Shown here: positions 5,704 through 15,400 of the stretch, piece after piece | How the letters are laid out: the number at the start of each line of letters is the position of its first letter | How positions within the stretch are numbered: the first letter of the stretch is position 1 | NCBI GenBank assembly: GCA_045602925.1 | Contig: JAZSCN010000038.1 | Coordinates: forward strand, 1 to 16,548 | DNA length: 16,548 bases | Origin: UBA7477 sp045602925 | Lineage (GTDB): Bacteria > Bacillota > Clostridia > Oscillospirales > Ruminococcaceae | Direction of reading: 5' to 3' | Made by a program: the position numbers and the translations under genes | Notes under the pieces: generated by a model | What the model was told of the DNA's origin: nothing | What the model saw: only the letters and a program-made list of their open reading frames with translations | Database searches by the model: none

Positions 5704-8061
5704 ATGAAAAACTACGCACAGCTAAAGCAGGCGGCTTTAGAAAAATACTTTGAAAGAATGAATACAAGGCAGCGTGAGGCTGTTTTCAAGATAGACGGGC
5801 CACTACTTATTCTTGCGGGGGCAGGCAGTGGAAAGACGACTGTTCTTGTAAACAGAATTGCGAATATGATTTTCTTTGGTAATGCGTACAACTCGGATTT
5901 TGAGCCACAGGTTACCGAGGAAGAGCTTAGGTTTCTTGAAGACTACGCAAGTGGCATTACGACAGACTCGCAAAGACTCAGAGGAATCATTGCAGTAGAC
6001 TGCGTTAACCCTTGGAACATTCTGGCTATCACCTTCACCAACAAGGCTGCCGGGGAGCTTAAAGATAGACTTTCTAATATGCTCGGTGCTGACGGCGAAG
6101 GCATAACTGCGGCGACCTTCCACTCGGCTTGCGTGAGGATTCTCAGGCGAGAATCTCAGGCTCTGGGCTACTCATCGTCATTCACAATCTATGATGCTGA
6201 CGACCAGAAGCGTATTGTAAAGGCTTGTCTTTCAGAGCTGGATATTTCTGACAAGCTATTCCCTGTAAAATCGGTACTGGGTGTTATTTCAAAGTGCAAG
6301 GACAAGATGATTACTCCACAAGACTTTGAAAACAGCAATTCGGGTGACTATCGTATGAGCGTTTACGCAAAGGCATATTCGCTTTATCAGAAGAAGCTCA
6401 CCGAGGCTAACGCTATGGACTTTGATGACCTTATTGTAAAGACTGTTGAGCTTTTTGAGAAAGAGCCTGACATACTAAGGCATTACCAGAATCTTTACAA
6501 GTACATAGTTGTTGACGAGTATCAGGACACCAACATGGTACAGTACAAGCTTGTTTCTATGCTTTCTGCAAGGCATCACAATCTTTGTGTTGTAGGTGAT
6601 GATGACCAGAGTATATACAAGTTCAGAGGTGCTACTATTGAGAATATCTTACAGTTTGAGGAACAGTTTGACAACTGCACTGTAATAAGGCTTGAACAGA
6701 ATTATCGTTCGACACAGAATATTCTCACCTGCGCTAACGAGCTTATAAAGAACAACAACGAGCGTAAGGGCAAGATGCTTTGGACTTCGTCGGGTGATGG
6801 TGAAAAGGTCACTGTATACAAGGCTGACAGTGGACAGAGCGAGGCAAAGTTTGTTGCTGAAAAGATTCTACAGAATATCGGAGAGGGCAAGAAGTACTCT
6901 GACCACGCTGTTTTATACCGTACCAACTCACAATCAAACGCTATTGAACAGGCACTTGTTGCAAGTGGAATTTCATACAAGGTTTTCGGCGGCGTAAAGT
7001 TCTATGACAGAAAAGAAATAAGAGATATACTCGCTTATCTTCACGTTATTGCAAACAACGCTGACCTACTTCGCTTAAAGAGAATAATTAACGAGCCTAA
7101 ACGTGGAATCGGTGATGCGACTGTTACGGTAATTGAGCAGATTTCTTCAGACCTTGGAGAGACGCCACTTCAGATAATGCGAGATTCGGAAAATCTTATG
7201 CCTCTTGCAAGGAGAGCAAAACAGCTTGTTCCTCTGGCAGAGATGTTTGATGAGCTATCTGAAATTGCGCAGGCACAGCCTCTTGACAAGCTTTTAGACG
7301 AGCTTATGGAAAGGTCGGGCTATCTTGCGGCACTTATTACTGCAGGTGATGAGGGCTTATCGAGGCTTGAAAACATAAACGAACTTAAGTCAAATATGGT
7401 GCGCTATCAGGAGGAGGCACAGGAGCCTTCACTAAGCGGATTTTTAGAGGAAATTGCGTTATATACAGATATTGACTCGCTTGACGAAAACGGCGATTAT
7501 GTTGCACTTATGACGATGCATTCTGCAAAGGGTCTGGAGTTCCCTACTGTATTTGTTGTAGGTATGGAGGAAAACCTATTCCCGTCGCCGAGGAGCTTAG
7601 AGTCGCAGGCTGATATTGAAGAAGAACGCAGACTCGCTTATGTAGCGATAACAAGAGCAAAGCAGAAGCTATATCTCACTCACGCAAGAGAACGCTTGCT
7701 TTACGGTAACGTTAGCTACAACTCTACCTCACGTTTTATTTCTGAGCTTCCGTCCGATAACATTGAGGTATCTTCTCAGCGTTCGTCCGAGCCAAAGGGA
7801 TTTGCGCCGAAAAAGACGATGGCTGTCAGCAGTATGTCTTTGCAAAAACAGCTCTCGAGCATAAAGAAGAGTGCTATGGCTACAACTTCGGCACCGGCAG
7901 AAAAGTTCAACATCGGCGACAGAATTGAGCACAAAATATTCGGTCAGGGCACTGTACTAAACGCTATTCCGACGGCTACTGACACGTCGCTTGAGGTTGC
8001 ATTTGATAAGGTCGGCACAAAGAAGATTATGGCTAAATTCGCTAAGATAAAAAAGCTATAG
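5704..8061 (+). CDS. pcrA: ATP-dependent DNA helicase PcrA/UvrD family
   Basis: SF1A 3'-5' DNA helicase that strips RecA and other proteins from DNA and serves in repair, replication restart and transcription-coupled repair. Seen, numbered from ATG 5704 (785 residues): Walker A GAGSGKT (39-45), motif Ia ITFTNKAAGELK (from about 109), TFHSACVRILR, Walker B DEYQDTN (271-277), GDDDQSIYKFRGA, NYRSTQNIL, MTMHSAKGLEFPTVFVVG and YVAITRAKQKLYL. The C-terminal tail contains GDRIEHKIFGQGTV, the PcrA Tudor-like fold that contacts RNA polymerase. About 40 extra residues lie between Walker A and motif Ia compared with Bacillus PcrA. AGAGAGGA (5686-5693) supports ATG 5704; a GTG at 5629 would start almost at the transcript's 5' end and lacks a ribosome binding site. 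It is followed 33 bp later by a flavin reductase gene with no terminator between. Confidence 0.93.
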   Translation: MKNYAQLKQAALEKYFERMNTRQREAVFKIDGPLLILAGAGSGKTTVLVNRIANMIFFGNAYNSDFEPQVTEEELRFLEDYASGITTDSQRLRGIIAVDCVNPWNILAITFTNKAAGELKDRLSNMLGADGEGITAATFHSACVRILRRESQALGYSSSFTIYDADDQKRIVKACLSELDISDKLFPVKSVLGVISKCKDKMITPQDFENSNSGDYRMSVYAKAYSLYQKKLTEANAMDFDDLIVKTVELFEKEPDILRHYQNLYKYIVVDEYQDTNMVQYKLVSMLSARHHNLCVVGDDDQSIYKFRGATIENILQFEEQFDNCTVIRLEQNYRSTQNILTCANELIKNNNERKGKMLWTSSGDGEKVTVYKADSGQSEAKFVAEKILQNIGEGKKYSDHAVLYRTNSQSNAIEQALVASGISYKVFGGVKFYDRKEIRDILAYLHVIANNADLLRLKRIINEPKRGIGDATVTVIEQISSDLGETPLQIMRDSENLMPLARRAKQLVPLAEMFDELSEIAQAQPLDKLLDELMERSGYLAALITAGDEGLSRLENINELKSNMVRYQEEAQEPSLSGFLEEIALYTDIDSLDENGDYVALMTMHSAKGLEFPTVFVVGMEENLFPSPRSLESQADIEEERRLAYVAITRAKQKLYLTHARERLLYGNVSYNSTSRFISELPSDNIEVSSQRSSEPKGFAPKKTMAVSSMSLQKQLSSIKKSAMATTSAPAEKFNIGDRIEHKIFGQGTVLNAIPTATDTSLEVAFDKVGTKKIMAKFAKIKKL

Positions 8062-8094
8062 GCTGAATATACATAGACTACAGGAGGGATATAT

Positions 8095-8598
8095 ATGTTT
8101 AATGAAATTGATATCACCAAGGAAAGCTTTAATCCATTCGAGAAGATTGGAAAGCAGTGGTTTTTAGTAACTGCAGGCAATGAAGAAAAGATAAACACTA
8201 TGACGGCTTCTTGGGGCTTTATGGGTGTTATGTGGAACAAGAACACTGCTGTTACTGTTATAAGACCTCAGAGATTTACAAAAAAGTTTGTTGACGAAAA
8301 CGAGTATTTTTCACTTTCGTTCCTACCTGAAGAATACCGTTCAAATCTTGTTTACTGTGGTGCAAACAGCGGCTACAACGTTGAGAACAAGGTTGAAGAG
8401 TCAGGACTTACGCCTATAATGCTTGACGGTGTTCCTGCTTTTGAGGAAGCTGAAACTATACTTATTTGCAAAAAGCTTTTCTGCCAGCAGATTGTGCCAG
8501 AGGCATTTATGGATAAGTCACTATGCGAGGCAAACTATGCTGCGGGCGACTATCACTACGCTTACATTGGTGAGATTGTAAAGGCTTACAAGAAATAA
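8095..8598 (+). CDS. Flavin reductase family protein (FMN-binding split barrel)
   Basis: Small soluble protein of 167 residues, matching flavoredoxin-like members of the flavin reductase family that bind FMN and pass electrons from NAD(P)H or partner proteins. Seen: PFEKIGKQWFLVTAG near the N terminus, the cofactor-binding stretch TMTASWGFMGVMWNKN (about 36-51), VIRPQRFTKKFVDENEYFSLSFL, and the C-terminal Y-H-Y-A-Y-I-G-E-I pattern typical of the barrel end. The substrate and electron donor cannot be read from the sequence. AGGAGGG (8083-8089) gives a strong start at 8095. It is probably cotranscribed with pcrA and ends at the hairpin at 8620-8671. Co-location with pcrA does not suggest a shared pathway. 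Confidence 0.88.
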   Translation: MFNEIDITKESFNPFEKIGKQWFLVTAGNEEKINTMTASWGFMGVMWNKNTAVTVIRPQRFTKKFVDENEYFSLSFLPEEYRSNLVYCGANSGYNVENKVEESGLTPIMLDGVPAFEEAETILICKKLFCQQIVPEAFMDKSLCEANYAAGDYHYAYIGEIVKAYKK

Positions 8599-8619
8599 TT
8601 TTTAAAAAGTGAATATCAC

Positions 8620-8671
8620 ACGTCCTTTTGTCAATGCTTTTATCACAAGGCATAACGAAAGGACGTTTTTT
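8620..8671 (+). terminator. Terminator-like hairpin after the flavin reductase gene, overlapping the next gene's ribosome binding site
   Basis: The outer stem ACGTCCTTT/AAAGGACGT (8620-8628 with 8658-8666) and an inner stem TGCTTT/AAGGCA (one G-U pair) are followed by six T (8666-8671). This is a good intrinsic terminator. Its 3' arm contains AAAGGA, the only Shine-Dalgarno candidate for the ATG at 8672. Confidence 0.75.
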
Positions 8672-8887
8672 ATGAAAAGACACATTATCACATTATCACT
8701 TATCGCTTCGCTGTTTTTATCGGGGTTCCCATATAAAATTAAAAGGGACTGTTTCTTGCCGGGGTTTATAGCTTCGCCTGCTATTGAAGAATATTCAGAG
8801 CCGGAAGATGAAAAAATAGTGGTTATACAATCGAGCGAGGTTGAGGTCGGCTTCTTCTTTATAGATTTTCTTAAAAGTCTGTTTTAA
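8672..8887 (+). CDS. Small orphan secreted or membrane peptide (hypothetical)
   Basis: The product has 71 residues and no recognised family. Seen: the N terminus MKRHIITLSLIASLFLSGF has basic residues followed by a hydrophobic stretch, as in a signal peptide or single membrane anchor. An acidic middle (IEEYSEPEDEK) and a hydrophobic end (VGFFFIDFLKSLF) follow. The start chosen is ATG 8672, with AAAGGA (8658-8663) at 8-base spacing; an in-frame GTG at 8609 lies in the hairpin leader and is less likely. The only ribosome binding site is within the 3' arm of a terminator-like hairpin, and no separate promoter is convincing. Expression would depend on read-through from pcrA and the flavin reductase and on opening of the hairpin. 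It could be a non-functional remnant or a chance ORF. Confidence 0.5.
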   Translation: MKRHIITLSLIASLFLSGFPYKIKRDCFLPGFIASPAIEEYSEPEDEKIVVIQSSEVEVGFFFIDFLKSLF

Positions 8888-8912
8888 GTACATTTATACG
8901 GACAGCTAAAGC

Positions 8913-8941
8913 TTGCGAAGGCTGATAAAATGTGCTATAAT
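8913..8941 (+). promoter_or_regulatory. Sigma-A promoter of addBA
   Basis: The -35 TTGCGA (8913-8918), a 17-bp spacer and -10 TATAAT (8936-8941) preceded by TGC (extended -10) lie 37 bp ahead of the addB start codon. Confidence 0.8.
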
Positions 8942-8978
8942 ATTATAGACGCACAAATTATCAAAAAGGAGGGCAATT

Positions 8979-11900
8979 ATGCTAAGAATCATTTCGGGCA
9001 CGGATAGAAGTGACAAGACTCTTATGCTGGCTGAGCTTGTAAAAAAGAGCCTTAGCGACGGCAGGCAGGTTTACATACTGATTCCTGACCAATTCTCGCT
9101 TGTTTATGACAGAAAGATATATGAAATTCTCGGCGCTCGTGACTTCAACAAGATTACCATTCTCGGCTTAAACAGGCTTTCGCAGAAGCTTATTGACAAA
9201 TACGGCTCAAAGAGTGGAAAATACTGTGACGAAAACACTCGCCTTATAATGATGCACAGGGCAAGCAAGTCGCTTATGAAAAAAGGCGGGCTAAGATACT
9301 ACAAAAAGACTCTTGGCAAGGCTGAATTCTTCGGCAACGCATGCTCTCTTATTGCAGAGCTAAGGCAGGACTTAGTTACTCCTCAGGACATGCTGTCGGC
9401 CAGCGAGGTTTTAAGCGGAACTGTTTCGGACAAGCTTTATGACCTGGCTTCTCTTTACGCTTTATACGAAGAAGAACTCTCGGCACACAATCTAAAAGAT
9501 GCAAATTCCAAGATTGCTGAGGCAGTCAGAATCATCACCGAGAACGGAATATTCTCTGAATGTGATGTATACATAGACAGTTTTTTCGACTTCACACACG
9601 ACCAGCTACTACTTCTCAATGAGATATTCTTGCAGGCAAACGACATTACGACTTGTCTTAACATAGGCTGTGGTAACAATCTTTGGACAAACCTCTCGCC
9701 TTTTGCTGTAACTCTTAAAACAAAGTCGGAGCTTATGAGGCTTGCACAGAGCACGGGGCACGACTTTACCGAGGTCAAGGCTAATGAGGTTGACTTTAAG
9801 AGCGAAGCTATAAGGCACTTATCGGACAATATTTTTTTCTTCAAGGCTCCCCTGCTGCAAAACAGCGACGGAGTAAAGCTTGTACATGCTAATGATGACT
9901 ACTCGCAGGCTCAGTATGTATTCTCGGAGATTGCAAGGCTTGTCAGAGAAGAAAAGCTTGGGTACTCTGAAATTGCGATAATTTCAAGAAGCCTTGAGGA
10001 AACTCAATCGCTACTTGAGGATATGGCACAAAGGTATGATGTACCGCTGTTTTGTGACACACAGATAGGTGTTTCGCAGTCGGCTCCGGTGCTTTTTATA
10101 AACTCAGTATTTGAATGCATTGTATCGGCAAAGCTCAGCAGTAAAAAGCTACTTTGCTACATAAAATCGCCACTTTCGTGTATTGAGATGTGGGAAGCTG
10201 CACTTATCGAGGACTACGTTATTAAGTGGTCTGTTGATGGTGATGTTTGGCTCAGCGACTTTACTGCCAGCGATGCCAGAGGTGAGCACAAGCGCCAGGC
10301 AGAGCTTACAAAGATAAACGAGATAAGGCGTAAGATTATTGAGCCGCTTATGGCACTCAGGTCGGCTTGTGAAAATTCGACTGCAAGTGGAATTTCGCTG
10401 GCACTCAACGAATTTTTAAGAAGCGTTGATATGAATGACAAGACCTTTGGCGACCTTCTCATGAGCACTCAGGACAAGGATTCGTCGCTTGAGGTTATAA
10501 GAGTTTTCAAGCAGTTATGGACTATGCTTCTGTCGGCGATTACTTCTATATACGAGGTATTAGCTGATGAGCCTACGACTTTGAAGGAATACTACGAGCT
10601 ACTAAAATCGATGCTTTCACAGATGAAGGTTTCTTCTCCACCTCAAAAACTCAGTGCAGTAATTGCTGCTAGTGCAGAGCACACGAGAGTTTCCGGCATA
10701 AAGGCTGCGTTTATCATTGGTGCAAATGATGGTGCCTTTCCTAAAACTATAAGAGATAATGGTCTTTTCACAGACAGAGAAAAGGCCTTGCTTCAGTGTG
10801 CTTCGATAAATATGGAGAGACGACTCGAAAGCTCTATTCAGCGTGAACGCTTTACCTGCTACTGTGCTATGACGGTAGCTTCAAGCAGGTTATATATTTG
10901 CTACACCTCTGCCAACTGCAAGGGCGAACAGCTAAGACCTTCGCAGCTTATACAGAGTGTAAATTCGTTATACGCTGATGATATACTCATTCATGCTGAT
11001 GATATGCCGATTGAGTTTTACTGCCCTACAAGGAAGGCGGCATTCTACAAGTACTCTGAGCTTTCGGACAAGAGTCCTCAACTTGCAAAGGCTATTAAAG
11101 AGGCTATCGGCGATGATGAGCTATACTCGGAAAAGTTCTCATACATAGACAGCTTATCTTCTCTAAAGGAACACAGCCTTAGCGAAAAGACTGCGGGCGA
11201 CCTTTTCTGGAATGGGGTGCTTAATCTTTCTGCGACAAGACTTGATTCATACTATCACTGTCCGTTCTCATATTTTTGCAAGTACGGACTTAAGATTTCT
11301 CCGATAAGCAAGGTTGGAATTAACCATCTTAGCACCGGTTCGATAGCTCACCTTTGTCTTGAAAAGACTATGAGCTACGAAAAAGACGGAGAGACGCTCT
11401 ACAATCCGGATTTTAAGGCAATGACTGATGAGGAGATTTCAGTTCAAGTTGCAAAGATAATCTCTGACTATGTCAAAGAAAACCTCGGTGGAGATTTCTC
11501 GAAGTCGGCTTCGTTCGACTACACGATTGATAGGCTTCAAGAAAGTGTCAGCAAGATTGTTAAAAACGTAAGAGAGGAGCTTTCTTACACAGACTTTGTT
11601 CCTACGGCTTTTGAATTCTCGCTGACAGACGAAAGTGGCAATTCTATTCTTCCGCTAAAGACTGCCGGAGGAAAGTCTATTGAACTAAGGGGTTATATTG
11701 ACCGTGTGGATTTTCTCACTATAGACGATTTATGCTATGTCAGGGTTGTTGACTACAAGACGGGCAAAAAGGACTTTAGATACAGAGATGTTTACAATGG
11801 TATAAACCAGCAGATGCTTATTTATCTGCTTGCTGTAACAGCTACGGTAAACAAGCTAAATCCTTCACGCTCGCTTATCCCTGCAGGCATCATATATATG

Positions 11901-12407
11901 AATGCGCACGAAGAAATCGAGCTATACTCGACTCTTGAAGCTGAAAAGCTATCACGAATCGGTGAGCTTATAGAGAAGGCTTCCGAAAAGAAGTATCAAG
12001 CGTACAAGAGAAACGGCTTAGTTATAAATGACATTAAAATTGCCAAGAATATGGGCAAGGAGCAAAGTGCTGTATTTGCACCTGTATCGCTCAACAAGCC
12101 TGACAAGAAGAATCCTTACGGTGTATTTTCCAAAAGAGCTGCTGATTTTGCACTATCGGCGACAGAAATCGAAAGGCTTTGTCAGTTCACCAAGGACTCT
12201 GTTATCAATATGGGCAACGAGCTTGAAAAGGGACACATTCAGGCTATGCCGAAGACGGATGACGGAACGTACAACAGCTGTGACTGGTGCGACTATGCGT
12301 CGGTATGCGGAATGTCCTACAGAGAAGATGCTCAGGATATTACAAAGGATGACGGAGAAAAGCTTCTTTCGCTTATTCGAGATAAGGCTGAGGAGGTGGA
12401 GAAATAA
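8979..12407 (+). CDS. addB: ATP-dependent helicase/nuclease subunit B (AddB)
   Basis: AddB subunit of the AddAB helicase-nuclease, which resects double-strand breaks and recognises Chi so that RecA can load. It has 1142 residues, typical for the family. Seen: the N-terminal ATPase-like region begins GTDRSDKT (7-14), in the Walker A position but with Asp replacing the last Gly. An inactivated helicase-like core follows, including GANDGAFP (581-588). The C-terminal RecB-like nuclease has D908/D911 in GYIDRVDF and VDYKTGK (924-930, D925 and K927). Four cysteines, C761, C1101, C1104 and C1110 (spacing CX2CX5C at the end), match the 4Fe-4S cluster that pins the nuclease domain in AddB. AAGGAGGG (8966-8973) sets the start. 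Its stop overlaps the addA start by one base. Confidence 0.93.
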   Translation: MLRIISGTDRSDKTLMLAELVKKSLSDGRQVYILIPDQFSLVYDRKIYEILGARDFNKITILGLNRLSQKLIDKYGSKSGKYCDENTRLIMMHRASKSLMKKGGLRYYKKTLGKAEFFGNACSLIAELRQDLVTPQDMLSASEVLSGTVSDKLYDLASLYALYEEELSAHNLKDANSKIAEAVRIITENGIFSECDVYIDSFFDFTHDQLLLLNEIFLQANDITTCLNIGCGNNLWTNLSPFAVTLKTKSELMRLAQSTGHDFTEVKANEVDFKSEAIRHLSDNIFFFKAPLLQNSDGVKLVHANDDYSQAQYVFSEIARLVREEKLGYSEIAIISRSLEETQSLLEDMAQRYDVPLFCDTQIGVSQSAPVLFINSVFECIVSAKLSSKKLLCYIKSPLSCIEMWEAALIEDYVIKWSVDGDVWLSDFTASDARGEHKRQAELTKINEIRRKIIEPLMALRSACENSTASGISLALNEFLRSVDMNDKTFGDLLMSTQDKDSSLEVIRVFKQLWTMLLSAITSIYEVLADEPTTLKEYYELLKSMLSQMKVSSPPQKLSAVIAASAEHTRVSGIKAAFIIGANDGAFPKTIRDNGLFTDREKALLQCASINMERRLESSIQRERFTCYCAMTVASSRLYICYTSANCKGEQLRPSQLIQSVNSLYADDILIHADDMPIEFYCPTRKAAFYKYSELSDKSPQLAKAIKEAIGDDELYSEKFSYIDSLSSLKEHSLSEKTAGDLFWNGVLNLSATRLDSYYHCPFSYFCKYGLKISPISKVGINHLSTGSIAHLCLEKTMSYEKDGETLYNPDFKAMTDEEISVQVAKIISDYVKENLGGDFSKSASFDYTIDRLQESVSKIVKNVREELSYTDFVPTAFEFSLTDESGNSILPLKTAGGKSIELRGYIDRVDFLTIDDLCYVRVVDYKTGKKDFRYRDVYNGINQQMLIYLLAVTATVNKLNPSRSLIPAGIIYMNAHEEIELYSTLEAEKLSRIGELIEKASEKKYQAYKRNGLVINDIKIAKNMGKEQSAVFAPVSLNKPDKKNPYGVFSKRAADFALSATEIERLCQFTKDSVINMGNELEKGHIQAMPKTDDGTYNSCDWCDYASVCGMSYREDAQDITKDDGEKLLSLIRDKAEEVEK

Positions 12408-15400
12408 TGGCTAGCGAAGTTAGATGGAATGACGGTCAGCTAAGTGCTATAGAGCAACGTGGCAAGGGCATAGTTGTCCCTGCTGCGGCAGGAAGCGGAA
12501 AGACTGCTGTTCTTGTTGAAAGAACTATAAGACAGCTTGCTGACAAGGATGCAAACATACCTGCAGACAGACTGCTTGTTGTTACCTTTACTAAGGCTGC
12601 AGCTGCACAGCTAAGAGAAAAGCTGACGGGTGCGCTCTCGGACAAAATCCGTGATAATCCTACCAACGAGTGGCTTACAAAGCAGCAGACACTTTTGCAG
12701 ATGGCTAAGATTATGACAATCAATGCTTTCTCGCTGGAATTTGTAAAGAACAATTCTCACCTACTGGGCTTGCAAAGCAACATAGACATTCTCGAGGACA
12801 ACGAGGTAAGTCTTATCGAAGCTGAGGCTGTAAGGCAGGCTATTGACGAGCTGTACGCTCAGAATCCGGATGTGATAAAAAAGTACATATCCCCTATTTG
12901 CACAACTGACAAGGATATTGAAGAGACTGTAATGAGGCTTTATCGCTTCCTACGCTCTATTCCTTTTTCTGATAGATATATGCAGGACTGTATTGACAGG
13001 CTCTATAAGGTTTCTGAGAGAAACAGGTATCTTGACATTATCATGGAGAAGGCACGCTACGACCTTTCGAGAGTGGAGAGTCTCATTGGCAAGGTGCAAA
13101 TCATTCTGTCTAGAATCAGCGTTGACTATAATATTAACAACACTATCGACCCGGACTATGAGCATATTTGCAGGCTTAAAAAGCATCTTAGCTATAACGA
13201 TTGGGATTCACTCGTTGACGAGCTACACAAATACAATTACCCTTCCATCAAGCGTAGCATAAATGAAAAGGAAGAACAGAATTATACTGACGCTATGCAA
13301 CTAGCGAGCGACAGAATGCTTATTTCTAAAATTGGCTCGCTTCGTGATGAGTACAAGGATATTTTACAAAATAATATTTTTGAAGCTATTTGTATTTCAA
13401 GAGAAAGTCACGACAAGCTTTTTAGTCAATCGGCAGAAATTCTGACACACCTATGGGAACTCACGAAGCGCACGGCTGAGATAATTTCTCACGAAAAGGC
13501 ACAGAGAGGCGGTCTCGACTTTGCTGATGTTGAGCTTATGACTGTATCGCTTCTTTGCAAGCTTGAGGGTGACAAGATAGTAAGGACAGAGCTTTGCAAG
13601 GAGCTTGTTGAGAGAAAGGAATTCGCTGCAATTTTGATTGACGAATACCAGGACACCAACAATCTTCAAGACCTTATTTTCAAGAGCATTTCTGACACAG
13701 ATGACATCTCGCTTGCCGGCAAGAATATGTTTATTGTTGGCGACATAAAGCAGGCTATTTACGGCTTCAGACAGACTAATCCTAAGCTTTTTGCAAAATC
13801 GAGAGATGATGCTATAGACGAGGCAAACGCTGAAAAGCTATGCGAAATCGCGCTGGAAAAGAACTATCGCAGTCGCAGAGAGGTTGTTGACTACACCAAC
13901 TTTTTATTCGAAAAGCTTATGTCAAAAAGCGTTGGTGGTGTTGATTATCAGGGCACTGAAAAGCTGAGCTTTGGTGCTCCTTACGACAATGAGAGCCGAC
14001 CTGTACAGCTTTTAAAGTTTTCCGAAAACGAGCACATTGCTGTTGCTATGAAAATTCGCTCGATGCTCGATAGCGGTGCCAAGGTTTTTGAAGGCGGAAA
14101 GTACAGACCGTGTGTTCCTTCGGATTTTTGTGTTCTTTCAAGAACCAAGTCGCAGAGCTTTTTATACGCGGCGGCTTTTAGTGCTGTTGGGCTTAATATT
14201 TCCTGCTCGGAAATTATGGGTTATCTGAGCTCGAGAGAAATTGCACTTATGATAAATCTTCTCAAAGTACTTGACAACCCTATGAATGATATGGCACTTC
14301 TGTCGGTTATGATGTCGCCTCTGTTTATGTTCACGGCAGAAGAGGTTGCTGTAATAAAGTCCAAATCGAAGTGGCAAAACAGACTTTATCAGCTTATTCT
14401 TGAGGCTTCAAAGGGTGAACACGACGTTCCGAGCGAGCTTATAGAAAAGTGCACTCGCACCTGTGAGCAGATAAAGCTATACAGATATTTTGCTGCTACA
14501 CTTTCTATTGAAAAGCTCATTCGCAGGCTTTACAATGAGACTGATTTTTACATACTCTCCTGCACATTCTCGAGTGCTTCGCAGAGTCAGGCAAACCTCA
14601 GGCTCTTGCTTGATATGGCGCAATCCTACGATAATGCTTCATCGGGTGGACTTGCTGGTTTTATTCGCTACATTGACAGCATAACAGAAAACGACGCTGA
14701 CTTTACGCAGGCTTCTATAGTTACAGAAAAGAGCAACGCTGTCAACATTATGAGCATGCACAAATCCAAGGGGCTTGAATTCCCGTTTGTTTTCCTATGC
14801 AACCTAAAGCACAAGTTCAACACAAAAGACCTTTCAAAGAGGCTTCTTCTCGACCAGGACTACGGTGCCGGATTAAAGCTTCTTGATAATTCAATATGCG
14901 CAGAGCAGACCTCGGCTTCGCACATTGTTATAAAGAATCAGTTAAAACGCTCGCTTATCAGTGAGGAGCTGAGACTTTTATATGTTGCGATTACGCGTGC
15001 TAAGGAACAGCTGTTTATAATGCTCCCTGCAGAGATTGACAAGTCAGCACAAAACCGAATCTCAAGTATTCTTTTAAGTGCGGCTAACAGTGGTGAGCTA
15101 TCTCCAGACAGCATAGCACTTGCAGACAGTATGCTTGACTGGGTTCTTGTTGCTATGGCTTTCCATCAAGCAGGTGAACAACTACTCACGGAATACGGCA
15201 TAACCTACACGCTTGCAGGCACTGCGCCTGATACTTGCTCGCTTGAAATCAAGGACACAGCAAGTGCACCATATCTTCCAAAGAGGGCGACTGCTTCGAC
15301 TGCGATTGCTGACCCTGCTGTTGTAAGGGCATTAATCGATGGCTTTGACAAAGAGCCTTACGATGACGGACTTAGTGGCTTTGCTAAAATTTCCGTATCT

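Noticed and set aside
8628..8656. Promoter-like TTGTCA-17-CATAAC ahead of the small peptide gene
   Set aside because: The transcript would begin after the Shine-Dalgarno sequence, leaving an almost leaderless message. The same bases are better explained as the terminator hairpin.
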